Assembly (NCBI RefSeq): GCF_900101705.1
Contig: NZ_FNAC01000001.1
Coordinates: 124,001 to 188,000, forward strand
Reading direction: 5' to 3'
Source: Algoriphagus faecimaris
Lineage (GTDB): Bacteria > Bacteroidota > Bacteroidia > Cytophagales > Cyclobacteriaceae
Length of the DNA stretch: 64,000 nucleotides
The stretch's first letter is position 1; every line of letters starts with the position of its first letter. The translations under genes and the position numbers were made by a program. Positions 1 through 8,510 of the stretch are shown here, one piece after another. The notes under the pieces are model-generated. The model saw only the letters and a list, made by a program, of their open reading frames with translations, ran no database searches and was not told the origin of the DNA.

Positions 1-382
1 TTTCAGGATGGTGGACATCATATAGGAGCATTTCATAGCGATTGGCCAATCCTGTACTAGGGTCTAATTTGGTAATATTGTTTTCGAAATGACGAAAGAC
101 AAAGAAACCACTAAACCCTACTCCAAAACCTTTCCATCTGGGACTGAAATACCCCAGACCCGCACCTGTGCCCCAGGTCGAATAATCTGTCAAATTGCCT
201 TGATTGAGCGTACTCATGTAGAAGGATCGTAGATGGAACTCAAACGAGCCACTTTTCAAGACTTGTCCAAACAACTTTTCATTTGGATTCTCTGGTTCCG
301 AATCATGAACATGCTGAGCCATTATCGGAAAGCTAAGCAGGAGAATACCCAGTCCTAGCACTAATGCAAATTTGCGGATCAT
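1..382 (-). CDS. Outer-membrane porin-like protein, N-terminal part (runs off the window)
   Basis: The reverse strand is open from an ATG at 382 to the window edge, about 127 codons, without a stop. The first residues (MIRKFALVLGLG...) form a basic then hydrophobic signal peptide that ends near PIMAQ. The following sequence alternates polar and aromatic or glycine residues (for example FGVGFSGFFVFRHFE), as expected for outer-membrane beta strands. This resembles OprD/alginate-export type porins of Bacteroidota, but the fragment is too short to assign a substrate. An in-frame ATG at 391 is an alternative start. The persulfide dioxygenase gene lies downstream of no shared stop; it begins 1.5 kb away and points the same way, so this gene could be the distal member of that transcript (100-bp gap between 382 and 483). 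Confidence 0.55.
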   Translation of the reverse strand, partial: MIRKFALVLGLGILLLSFPIMAQHVHDSEPENPNEKLFGQVLKSGSFEFHLRSFYMSTLNQGNLTDYSTWGTGAGLGYFSPRWKGFGVGFSGFFVFRHFENNITKLDPSTGLANRYEMLLYDVHHPE

Positions 383-482
383 ATTTGGCATAAAATTGTG
401 ACTTTAATCACATCCTGAGGGTAGATACTAAAAATGGCAAGCCCTAAGGCCTGCCATTTATTGTGTTAAGCTGATTTGCTAC

Positions 483-1904
483 TTAAAGCAAGGTGGTAGG
501 GCAGACGTAATCAGAAACTTTAAATTTCTCTGATTCCTTAATTGCAGTAAATCCACCATTGATATCGATCAGGTTGTCATATCCTCTTGCTCTTAGAATA
601 GAGTTGAAAATCATAGACCTGTATCCTCCAGCACAGTGTACATAGTAGGTTTTGTCTTTGTCCACTTTGAGCATACTGTCATTGATGTAATCAAGGGGTG
701 CATTTTCGGCACCGATCACATGCTCTGACAAGTATTCAGAATTCTTTCTCACATCAAGTATCAAGGCATCAGCGTCAGACTCCTTAATCTTTGATAGCTC
801 ATCTACTGTGATCGAAGTGATTGAATCTACTTCCTCTCCCGCTGCCTTCCAAGCTTCGAAACCGCCCTTGAGGTATCCAAGCGCATAGTCGTATCCTACT
901 CGCGCAAGTCGGGTGATTACTTCTTCTTCTCTTCCTTCATCAGCTACAACCAAAATCTCTTGCTTTAAATCAGGAATCATAGCTCCTACCCAAACTGCAA
1001 AGCTTCCATCGATGCCAATATTGATTGAGTTGGGAATAAAACCTTTAGCGAAGGTTTGTGGATCACGTGTGTCCAAAATCATAGCTCCTGTATCATTGGC
1101 TACTGCTTCAAACTCAGCAGGAGTCAAGGGCTTGATACCACGCTCCAGTACCTCATCGATGCTATCATATCCTTGGATATTCATCATTACATTCTGAGGG
1201 AAGTAAGCAGGAGGAGGAGTCAATCCAGTCAACACTTCCTTGATGAATTCCTCTTTCGTCATTTCCTGAAGCGCGTAATTGGTTTTCTTTTGATTGCCTA
1301 GCGTGTCAGAAGTTTCTTTACTCATGTTTTTGCCACATGCAGAACCTGCACCGTGTGCGGGATAGACAATCAAGTCATCAGAAAGCGGCATAAGCTTGTT
1401 TCTCAAAGAATCATAAAGATGAGCTGCCAATTTCTCTTGAGTGAGGTCCTTTACTACTTTTTGTGCCAAATCAGGACGTCCCACATCTCCGATGAAAAGG
1501 GTGTCGCCTGTGAAAATAGCTTCTTCCTTTCCTTCTTCATTAATCATCAAGTAACATACAGACTCCATAGTATGTCCTGGCGTGTGGATCACCTTAATCT
1601 TTGCTTTTCCCAGCTCAAAAATCTGCCCGTCTTCTGCTATCGTTGCTTCAAAGCCCATCTGCATACCAGTAGGTCCATATACAATTTTGGCACCTGTCTT
1701 AGCCGCTAAGTCTTGGTGACCAGATACGAAATCCGCATGAAAGTGAGTTTCAAATACGTATTTGATTTTCGCTCCTCTTCGCTCTGCTTTCTCGATGTAC
1801 GGCTGTACTTCTCTTAGTGGATCAATCACCGCTGCTTCACCGTCAGACTCAATGTAATAAGCTCCTTGGGCAAGACAGCCCGTGTAGATTTGTTCGATTT
1901 TCAT
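483..1904 (-). CDS. MBL-fold persulfide dioxygenase fused to two rhodanese domains (CstB/ETHE1-like)
   Basis: This 473-residue protein has an N-terminal metallo-beta-lactamase fold with the metal-binding motif THFHADF at residues 53-59, which places it in the ETHE1 persulfide dioxygenase group. Two rhodanese-like domains follow, at roughly residues 255-350 and 365-465. The second has the active-site loop CAGGYRS with Cys near 424. The first has no Cys at the equivalent place (VVADEGRE), so it is probably structural. That layout (dioxygenase, inactive rhodanese, active rhodanese) matches CstB-type sulfide-detoxifying enzymes, which oxidise glutathione or CoA persulfide and produce thiosulfate. 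It is expected to be cytoplasmic. A thioredoxin gene lies upstream in the same direction. The start codon directly abuts a dispersed repeat element (1905-2043), which therefore forms the whole upstream region. Confidence 0.9.
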   Translation of the reverse strand: MKIEQIYTGCLAQGAYYIESDGEAAVIDPLREVQPYIEKAERRGAKIKYVFETHFHADFVSGHQDLAAKTGAKIVYGPTGMQMGFEATIAEDGQIFELGKAKIKVIHTPGHTMESVCYLMINEEGKEEAIFTGDTLFIGDVGRPDLAQKVVKDLTQEKLAAHLYDSLRNKLMPLSDDLIVYPAHGAGSACGKNMSKETSDTLGNQKKTNYALQEMTKEEFIKEVLTGLTPPPAYFPQNVMMNIQGYDSIDEVLERGIKPLTPAEFEAVANDTGAMILDTRDPQTFAKGFIPNSINIGIDGSFAVWVGAMIPDLKQEILVVADEGREEEVITRLARVGYDYALGYLKGGFEAWKAAGEEVDSITSITVDELSKIKESDADALILDVRKNSEYLSEHVIGAENAPLDYINDSMLKVDKDKTYYVHCAGGYRSMIFNSILRARGYDNLIDINGGFTAIKESEKFKVSDYVCPTTLL

Positions 1905-2043
1905 GTGTTTATTATTGTGTTTTAGTGGTCACTACCTGTCCCGAAAATCGGGATAGCCTATCCCGAACTTCGGGAGAATCTTTGACGATTAAAATCATAA
2001 TTGCCCTGTGTGTTTAATGATGATTTTAATCGTGTCGATTTCA
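1905..2043 (-). mobile_element. Diverged copy A of a small dispersed repeat element, abutting a start codon
   Basis: The first ~55 bases (GTGTTTATTATTGTG..., then a CCCGA/TCGGG palindrome) closely match copies at 43345 and 56944. The rest is more diverged and carries an extra CCCGAACTTCGGGA palindrome, but it still ends with the same TCGATTTCA. The left flank is TTTTCAT, which is the reverse complement of the ATGAAA start of the neighbouring reverse-strand gene. The right flank is TTTCAA. The element thus replaces the normal upstream region of the persulfide dioxygenase gene. Confidence 0.6.
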
Positions 2044-2132
2044 AATGGTTGTAATTTTCTTGGTTTTCTATTTTAACTTCTCAAAAGTATTCAGTTCCTC
2101 TAGGGATCAAAATGACTTTTGTCACATTTGAA

Positions 2133-2453
2133 TTAGGCGCTTGCCAGAAGGTTAGATTCGACTACTTGGATCAATTGATGCGCTGGTACTACACCTGATT
2201 GTCTCCAGAGAATTTTACCCTTATAGAATAGAATCAAAGTCGGCACGCCACGGACTTGAAACTTACTAGCCGCTAGTTGATTTCTATCGACATCGACTTT
2301 TACTATTTTGACTTTTTCTCCGAGCTGACGAGCCGTGTCTTCTAGTATGGGTTGCATCATTTTGCACGGTCCGCACCAGGTGGCAAAAAAATCTACCAAA
2401 ACCGGTGTATCTCCGTCTATTAGTTCCTGAAATGTTTTTGGCTGTGTGCTCAT
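2133..2453 (-). CDS. trxA: Thioredoxin
   Basis: This is a 106-residue single-domain thioredoxin with the redox motif WCGPC at residues 26-30. It also has the conserved cis-proline region (RGVPTLILF) and the usual DFFATWC beta strand ahead of the active site. The length fits canonical cytosolic thioredoxin, and no signal peptide is present. It reduces protein disulfides. Its neighbour, the persulfide dioxygenase-rhodanese at 483-1904, suggests a possible link with persulfide or sulfur stress handling, but that is inference from gene order. A TAnnTTTG box lies 24 bases upstream of the start codon. Confidence 0.95.
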   Translation of the reverse strand: MSTQPKTFQELIDGDTPVLVDFFATWCGPCKMMQPILEDTARQLGEKVKIVKVDVDRNQLAASKFQVRGVPTLILFYKGKILWRQSGVVPAHQLIQVVESNLLASA

Positions 2454-2476
2454 AGTGATATGGTTTAAATTTGATA

Positions 2477-2484
2477 CAAAAATA
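2477..2484 (-). promoter_or_regulatory. Bacteroidota-type -7 box for thioredoxin
   Basis: The reverse strand reads TATTTTTG, a full match to the Bacteroidota -7 consensus TAnnTTTG, 24 bases before the trxA start codon. No convincing -33 TTTG was seen at the expected distance. Confidence 0.45.
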
Positions 2485-2611
2485 GAGCAGTGGTAGCACC
2501 TGAGTCAGTAATAAATATCACAAGGTCTGAGAGGCAAAGTTTTAAAAAGTCCTAAAAACCCTCGACTTGGGAATAAATTTCCTATTTTCGCCCTTCAAAA
2601 ATACCGTATAA

Positions 2612-5596
2612 ATGCTCAATTTTAAGCAAATCAATACTCTTACCGGTTGGGTAGTATTTGTCGTAGCTACACTAGTCTATGTGATGACAGTGGAGCAGAC
2701 AGCAAGTTTTTGGGATCCAGGAGAATTCATCGCTGTCTCCTACAAGCTTCAAGTACCCCATCCTCCTGGGGCACCCTTTTTTCTACTCGTCTACCGAATG
2801 TTTAGTTTCTTGGCTTTTGGTAATGAACTAAACGTGGCTTATTGGATGAATATAGGAAGTGCAGTCTTCTCTGGATTCACAATTCTTTTTCTTTTTTGGT
2901 CCATTACTTTATTTGGAAGAAAGCTGCTCGGCATTCTTCCCGGCCAAGAAAGTAAAGGACATATCATCAGCCTCATGGGAGCGGGAATCGTAGGATCTTT
3001 GATCTATACTTTCTCTGATAGCTTTTGGTTTTCGGCTGTAGAAGCAGAAGTCTATGCGATGTCCTCCTTTTTCACAGCCATCGTGATCTGGGCATTTTTG
3101 AAATGGGATGTGATCAAGGACCCTAGAGAAGAAAATAAATGGATGATTTTTATTGCTTATTTAGTAGGACTCTCTATCGGGGTTCACTTGCTCAACTTGG
3201 TGACTCTACCGGCCCTAGCACTCATTTACTATTTCAAAAAATATGAAAAGCCCACCTTCAAAGGAGGCGTAATTGCATTTATGCTTGGAGGGGTGGCCTT
3301 GGTCATTATCAACAACTTTATTATTCCGGGTCTTCCTAGTATCGCCGGCTCCACAGAGATTTTCTTTGTCAACAGTTTGGGGCTGCCTTTTGGATCGGGC
3401 ATCATTTTCTTTGCGTTAGCTTTTTTTGCAGCCTTATTCTACGCCTATCGCTATTCTAGAAAGAAAGCAATGGCCGGACTGAACACCATATTACTCTCAT
3501 TGATCTTTATTTTGATCGGATACAGCTCTTACACGATGATAGTCGTGAGGGCAAATCAAAATCCAATCATCAATCAAAATGCACCCAAAGATGTCATCAG
3601 CTACATCTCCTACTTGAAACGTGAGCAATATGGCTATAGACCTTTAATTCATGGACAATACTTCACTGCCCAACTAGTAGATCAAGTAGAAGGTGATCCA
3701 ATCTACAGAAAAGGGAAGGACAAGTATGAAATAGCAGATTACGAACTGCAAAACACCTATGACCCTGAAAAAACAACTATTCTTCCACGGATCTATTCTA
3801 CTCAAGAAAACCACAAGCGGATTTACCGACAGAAGCTAGGCCTGAGAGAAGGTCAGGAGCCTACCTTTGGAGACAATCTCTACTTTATGTTTAGCCATCA
3901 GTTAGGGCATATGTATTGGAGGTACTTCATGTGGAATTTTTCCGGAAGAGAAAGCGATTTCTCTGATGCTCCATGGATAGGACTGACGGATGCTTTTTCT
4001 GATAAATTTCCTGAATACATCAAAGAAAACAAAGCCCATAATAATTACCTGATGCTTCCCCTATTATTGGGAATCATCGGCTTATTTTTCCAAGCCAAAG
4101 TAGACCCTAAATCCTTTGCAGTCAACTTAATGCTCTTCCTCATGATGGGGGCAGTATTGGTTCTTTACCTAAACTCCCCACCTGTGGAGCCCAGGGAGCG
4201 GGATTATATTTATGTGGGAAGTTTCTATGCCTTTGCCATTTGGGCTGGATTAGGAGTACTTGCGATTGCCCATGGACTAGCCAAGGTCACCAAAAATCTT
4301 GCAACTGCAGGAATAGCAGCGACTCTTTTGACGGTACCTGTGGCAGGACTGATGGGTGCAGAAAACTGGAATGATCATAATAGAAAAGGTAGATACTTCT
4401 CAGTCGATTCTGCCCGCAACTTCCTGGCATCCTGTGCACCTAATGCCATTCTATTTACAGGTGGAGACAATGATACTTTCCCGCTATGGTATGTGCAAGA
4501 GGTAGAAGGTTTCCGGACAGATGTGCGGGTAATTGTGCTCAGCTATTTTGACACCGACTGGTACGTAGACCAGATGACTAGACCTGCCAATGAATCCGCA
4601 GCTCTTCCTTTTTCACTGACTCCAGAGCGTTACCAAAAGGGGACCAACGACGTCCTCTATGTCATGGAACGTGATGGAATGGACGCTATCTCTGCACGGG
4701 AATATTTAAAATTGCTCAATTCCGGTTCTGAATTGCTAAGAATGCGAACAGGAGGAAAAAGCCAGGTAAATATGGTGCCTTCGAGAAACCTGATTTTAGA
4801 CGTGGACAGCAGTACAGTAGCACAAAAGGATATCATTCCTGAGGAATTTATGCCGCTATTTACACCGCAAATCAATCTTCAGGTCAAAGGCCAATATGTT
4901 ACCAAAGGAACCTTGATGCTTTTGGACTTGATCGCCAGCAATAACTGGGACCGTCCGATTTACTTCAACAATACATCTTTAGCCACCATCGGTCTCAATA
5001 TTCAGGACCATGTGGTCATGGAAGGATTGACCTATAGACTGCTTCCGATCAGAAAGCCTGATTTTGTACGGGAAGAACTTGTGAATACTGATTTGGCTTA
5101 TGAAAACTACATGACCAAATTTGCTTTCCGTGGTATGGACAATCCGGATACTTATTTGGATGAAGAGTACCGAAGATTCGCATCTAATCATCGCAGTGCG
5201 ATCAATAGTATTGCTATTGCACTTCTGGACGAAGATGATCTAGAGCGGGCGGCAAATATTTTGAATTACGGACTGAAGGTCATGCCTAATGAAGCTATTC
5301 CGTATGATTTGTCAAGCGGTCAATCCGTTCCGCTGTTTTTCGAAGTAGGTGAGGAAGAAAAAGCCCTGGATATCATCGATAAAATCTCCAAAAAATCGCT
5401 GGATATGATCGCATATTATACCCGAGAAAACAGAGATTATGATCGAGAGATGATGATATCGATCGAAATGGTCAAATATTTCATTCCACTACTCGAAGAA
5501 AGAGGCTATCAAGAAAAAGCACAAGAACTCAAGTTGAGGCTAGAAGATTTTGTCGGGTCTGAGAGCAATCAGCCGGGTGTCTTACAGCGTAGATAG
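2612..5596 (+). CDS. DUF2723 family multi-spanning membrane protein (TMEM260-like, putative O-mannosyltransferase)
   Basis: This 994-residue protein begins with about a dozen hydrophobic segments spread over the first ~560 residues. The loop DPGEFIAVSYKL followed by PHPPGAPFF near residues 35-55 is the hallmark of the DUF2723 family. Eukaryotic TMEM260 belongs to this family and acts as a protein O-mannosyltransferase with a polyprenyl-linked sugar donor. In Bacteroidota the substrate is unknown, so a role in protein O-glycosylation is inference from the family. The C-terminal third is soluble and contains helical repeat-like sequence (residues ~870-990). The gene is monocistronic and ends at a strong terminator that it shares with the convergent methyltransferase gene. 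The ATG at 2612 is followed immediately by a typical short cytoplasmic stretch and the first membrane helix. Confidence 0.85.
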   Translation: MLNFKQINTLTGWVVFVVATLVYVMTVEQTASFWDPGEFIAVSYKLQVPHPPGAPFFLLVYRMFSFLAFGNELNVAYWMNIGSAVFSGFTILFLFWSITLFGRKLLGILPGQESKGHIISLMGAGIVGSLIYTFSDSFWFSAVEAEVYAMSSFFTAIVIWAFLKWDVIKDPREENKWMIFIAYLVGLSIGVHLLNLVTLPALALIYYFKKYEKPTFKGGVIAFMLGGVALVIINNFIIPGLPSIAGSTEIFFVNSLGLPFGSGIIFFALAFFAALFYAYRYSRKKAMAGLNTILLSLIFILIGYSSYTMIVVRANQNPIINQNAPKDVISYISYLKREQYGYRPLIHGQYFTAQLVDQVEGDPIYRKGKDKYEIADYELQNTYDPEKTTILPRIYSTQENHKRIYRQKLGLREGQEPTFGDNLYFMFSHQLGHMYWRYFMWNFSGRESDFSDAPWIGLTDAFSDKFPEYIKENKAHNNYLMLPLLLGIIGLFFQAKVDPKSFAVNLMLFLMMGAVLVLYLNSPPVEPRERDYIYVGSFYAFAIWAGLGVLAIAHGLAKVTKNLATAGIAATLLTVPVAGLMGAENWNDHNRKGRYFSVDSARNFLASCAPNAILFTGGDNDTFPLWYVQEVEGFRTDVRVIVLSYFDTDWYVDQMTRPANESAALPFSLTPERYQKGTNDVLYVMERDGMDAISAREYLKLLNSGSELLRMRTGGKSQVNMVPSRNLILDVDSSTVAQKDIIPEEFMPLFTPQINLQVKGQYVTKGTLMLLDLIASNNWDRPIYFNNTSLATIGLNIQDHVVMEGLTYRLLPIRKPDFVREELVNTDLAYENYMTKFAFRGMDNPDTYLDEEYRRFASNHRSAINSIAIALLDEDDLERAANILNYGLKVMPNEAIPYDLSSGQSVPLFFEVGEEEKALDIIDKISKKSLDMIAYYTRENRDYDREMMISIEMVKYFIPLLEERGYQEKAQELKLRLEDFVGSESNQPGVLQRR

Positions 5597-5617
5597 AAGG
5601 CATCAATAGACTATCAT

Positions 5618-5649
5618 AAAAGAGCCGGACTTTTATCCGGCTCTTTTAT
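5618..5649. terminator. Bidirectional intrinsic terminator
   Basis: A perfect stem AAAGAGCCGG / CCGGCTCTTT encloses the loop ACTTTTAT and is flanked by A and T tracts. It lies between two convergent genes and can serve both. Confidence 0.85.
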
Positions 5650-6425
5650 TATTTCTTCCAAAGAATGTAAAACAAATCCAAACCCAAAGCCGGTTTATCC
5701 ACCAAAGGATAATCTTCATGATTGATCCCTGTGACTGAATCTCCTTGCTGTCTGTGCAGTTTATTACGATTCATCCGATTGAGAATCTCATAAGGCATTC
5801 TCAGAATCCAAGCAGGTAAACGATGCTGAAGACCAAAAATATCGAAGCGCATGATTTTCTGAACGGATTTTCTATTTGCCTCATGATAGGCCCAGACTTT
5901 TTCATTTCCCCCAATTCCCTTTGCCTCCACCCGATCAAAAATAGAAGCCGACAAATCGATCAATTCCTGGGGCAAATACTCTCTGACATGCCAGGGATTT
6001 CTTGAGAGCGTATGGGTGTTGTTTGGCGTGGAAATAATGGCTTTCCCTCCAGGCTTGAGCATGCGATAAATTTCCTGAAGGAATAACTGATCATTCTCAA
6101 TATGCTCGATCACCTGAAAACTCACAATTGTATCGAATGACTGATCCGCAAATCCTGTGAAAGGGGGAATTACTGCTTGCTTAAATTCCACATTGGGATA
6201 TTTCTGCCTGAGCTCTTGAATAACTTCACCAATCTTATCAATTCCCAAATAAGAGTCCGCCAATGGCAACAAAGTTTCCACTCCTCGCCCCTCTCCACAG
6301 CCGATCTCAAGTAGTGAGCCGCTGATCCAAGGTTGGGCAGCGACGTAGGCTTTGAGTAAGCGCTGATGAATGGGATTGTCGCTGATTAACTTATCAGATG
6401 CTATTTCCGTTGTATAGGTAGCCAT
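5649..6425 (-). CDS. Class I SAM-dependent methyltransferase
   Basis: This 258-residue protein has motif I, LLEIGCGEGRG, near residues 39-49 for S-adenosylmethionine binding. The acidic residue after the second strand is present (YLGIDKIG), as is the motif IV-like SFDTIVSFQVIEHI. The domain is of the methyltransferase type 11 class. The substrate cannot be told from sequence; relatives act on small molecules or glycan or lipid precursors. It is divergent from the GWxTD gene, with only 61 bases between their starts, and convergent with the DUF2723 gene. No membrane segment or signal peptide is seen. Confidence 0.85.
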   Translation of the reverse strand: MATYTTEIASDKLISDNPIHQRLLKAYVAAQPWISGSLLEIGCGEGRGVETLLPLADSYLGIDKIGEVIQELRQKYPNVEFKQAVIPPFTGFADQSFDTIVSFQVIEHIENDQLFLQEIYRMLKPGGKAIISTPNNTHTLSRNPWHVREYLPQELIDLSASIFDRVEAKGIGGNEKVWAYHEANRKSVQKIMRFDIFGLQHRLPAWILRMPYEILNRMNRNKLHRQQGDSVTGINHEDYPLVDKPALGLDLFYILWKK

Positions 6426-6486
6426 TAGAAATTTTACTATTTTGGCAAAAGTAAGGTTAATTTTTAAAACCCGAGATCAAGACCCA

Positions 6487-7722
6487 ATGAAGCAAAAACT
6501 AATTCCGATTTTACTTTTTTCACTCCTACTGATAGGAGTCCCACTATTCGTCCAAGCTCAAAACTCCCTGAGCAATCTCAATCAAGCACTCCGCTACTCT
6601 CGATACTCCAGGATTGCGCTGAAAATCATCCCTCTTAAAAAGTCTGACAATCAATTCACTGCCCAGTTTATTGTCGAGAAAATCGAGGAGAATCCGGATT
6701 TTAATACCTACAGCTTTTCGTATAATGTATTGGGCGATTACAATGAAGATATCAGTCCCGACAATAATCAATTGTTTGGTGAAAATGATCTCAAGTTTGA
6801 TACAGATCGACATTGGGTTTTTGAAAAAGACATAGCGATTCCGCAAAATCAGGAAGAAGCAATTTTGCTAATGACAGTGCTTGATACCCGTCAGGGCGAT
6901 GCCTATTACTACCATGTAGACCTGAAAAGCCCTTTTGTCTTTTCTCAGCCCACTTTCGGCGCTTATTATGCCAATGATGTACCCTTTGATCAAACTTATC
7001 TACCCACCGGAGAGGCTTTGCTTTTCAAGTCCACAAAGGGCCCTACACTTCATGGGTTTCACTATCCGGTAAATTTTGATGTGCCTTACCCACCTATGGA
7101 GACCAAGCCCGCCCCCGTCCCCAAGGAAATCGAAGTTTTGGACGAGGGAGATTTCTTGGCCAATGTCCCAAAAACACTAGATAAGCTTGGCTATTACTTC
7201 TTTCAGCAAGACACTTCCGATACCAATGGCGTGCTGGTAAAAACCACTCATGAAGCATATCCGAAAGTGAGAGATTGGGAAGAAATGATAGAAATGGTTA
7301 CCTATATTTCTACGCGAAGAGAGCATGAAGAACTCGTATCGGCGGAGGATAAAAAAAAGGCACTCGACCAGTATTGGTTTAATCTTACCAAAAATCCAGA
7401 TGCGGCCAAAAACCTGATTAGAGAATATTTTAGACAAGTAGAGTTTGCCAATATTTTATTTACAGATTTCAAAGCAGGTTGGAAAACTGATAAGGGAATG
7501 ATCTACATTGTCATGGGTCCGCCTCAGGAAGTTAATTTCTTTCAAGACCGAGAAGTGTGGACCTATCAAGGTGTAGATGAGAGTTCAAAAATTCGCTTTA
7601 CCTTTGCCAGGGTAAAGAATATTTTAAACCCTCATTATTACACCTTAAACCGATCCCGTGCTTACCAGCCGATCTGGTTTAAAAACATATCCCAATGGAG
7701 AAGCGGAAAGATGGCTTTTTGA
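6487..7722 (+). CDS. GWxTD domain-containing secreted protein
   Basis: Starting at the ATG at 6487, this 411-residue protein has a signal peptide (MKQKLIPILLFSLLLIGV..., cleavage near VQAQ). The C-terminal part contains AGWKTDKGMIYIVMGPP, the GWxTD signature of a family found mainly in Bacteroidota and related phyla. The biochemical role of the family is not established. A longer reading frame opening with TTG at 6442 exists, but it would hide the signal peptide, so the ATG was preferred. The 3' end overlaps the start of the rRNA methyltransferase gene by 28 bases in another frame, which suggests translational coupling. Confidence 0.85.
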   Translation: MKQKLIPILLFSLLLIGVPLFVQAQNSLSNLNQALRYSRYSRIALKIIPLKKSDNQFTAQFIVEKIEENPDFNTYSFSYNVLGDYNEDISPDNNQLFGENDLKFDTDRHWVFEKDIAIPQNQEEAILLMTVLDTRQGDAYYYHVDLKSPFVFSQPTFGAYYANDVPFDQTYLPTGEALLFKSTKGPTLHGFHYPVNFDVPYPPMETKPAPVPKEIEVLDEGDFLANVPKTLDKLGYYFFQQDTSDTNGVLVKTTHEAYPKVRDWEEMIEMVTYISTRREHEELVSAEDKKKALDQYWFNLTKNPDAAKNLIREYFRQVEFANILFTDFKAGWKTDKGMIYIVMGPPQEVNFFQDREVWTYQGVDESSKIRFTFARVKNILNPHYYTLNRSRAYQPIWFKNISQWRSGKMAF

Positions 7723-8471
7723 TCGAAAAAGGAGCCCACGACAAAGATTTTGTTTTTGGTACAAGAGCAGTGATGGAGTCCATCCATGCTGGAAAAGACA
7801 TTGACAAGGTCCTTGTGCAGAAAGAACTCAATAATGACTTGATCAAGGAACTTTTGCAACTATGCAAGCAGGAAAACCTGCCCGTAGTAAGGGTACCTGA
7901 AGCTAAACTCAATCGAGTCACTCGAAAAAACCATCAGGGGGTTATCGCTCAAATGTCGGCGATCACCTATGCCTCTCTCGATCATGTGGTTGATAGCTGT
8001 TTTGCAGTAGGAAAATCACCACTCATTCTCATACTAGATCACATCACAGATGTGAGAAACTTTGGCGCCATCGCCCGATCTGCAGAGTGTGCCGGAGTAG
8101 ATGCCATCGTTATTCCAGAAAAAGGCAGCGCTCAGATCAATTCTGACGCCATTAAAACATCCGCAGGAGCATTGAATTTCATTCCGGTATCACGCGTAAA
8201 AAACCTCTTTTACACCTGTAGAGATCTACAGAAAATGGGCCTTTCCTTAATCGCGATTACTGAAAAAACTGACCTAAACATGTACGAGGCTGATTTCACA
8301 GCTCCCGTGGCCATGGTCATGGGCTCTGAGGAGGACGGTATTTCTCAGGAAATCTTGGGGATTGTAGATCAAAAAGTCAAGATCCCAATGGCTGGTCATA
8401 TCGAAAGCTTAAATGTCTCCGTGTCAGCAGGAGTAGCCATTTACGAAGCCATCAGGCAGCGAAAAATTTAA
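7695..8471 (+). CDS. rlmB: 23S rRNA 2'-O-methyltransferase, TrmH/RlmB type
   Basis: This 258-residue SpoU/TrmH-family enzyme has an N-terminal substrate-binding domain (FGTRAVMESI near residue 20) and a C-terminal knotted SPOUT domain. The three characteristic motifs are present: NFGAIARSAECAG, VMGSEEDGIS and IPMAGHIESLNVSVSAGVAIYE. The last two form the SAM-binding trefoil knot. The size and the N-terminal FGxxxVxE motif fit the group that methylates G2251 of 23S rRNA or the equivalent. Its start lies inside the end of the GWxTD gene (28-base overlap). A terminator hairpin follows at once. Confidence 0.88.
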   Translation: MEKRKDGFLIEKGAHDKDFVFGTRAVMESIHAGKDIDKVLVQKELNNDLIKELLQLCKQENLPVVRVPEAKLNRVTRKNHQGVIAQMSAITYASLDHVVDSCFAVGKSPLILILDHITDVRNFGAIARSAECAGVDAIVIPEKGSAQINSDAIKTSAGALNFIPVSRVKNLFYTCRDLQKMGLSLIAITEKTDLNMYEADFTAPVAMVMGSEEDGISQEILGIVDQKVKIPMAGHIESLNVSVSAGVAIYEAIRQRKI

Positions 8472-8478
8472 AAAATAA

Positions 8479-8510
8479 GAGGACTTCAAATGAAGTCCTC
8501 TCCTTTTTTT
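8479..8510. terminator. Intrinsic terminator overlapping the end of manC
   Basis: A perfect 10-bp stem GAGGACTTCA / TGAAGTCCTC with a two-base loop is followed by TCC and a run of T. It terminates the rRNA methyltransferase gene. Its left part already contains the stop codon of the convergent manC gene. Confidence 0.85.
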
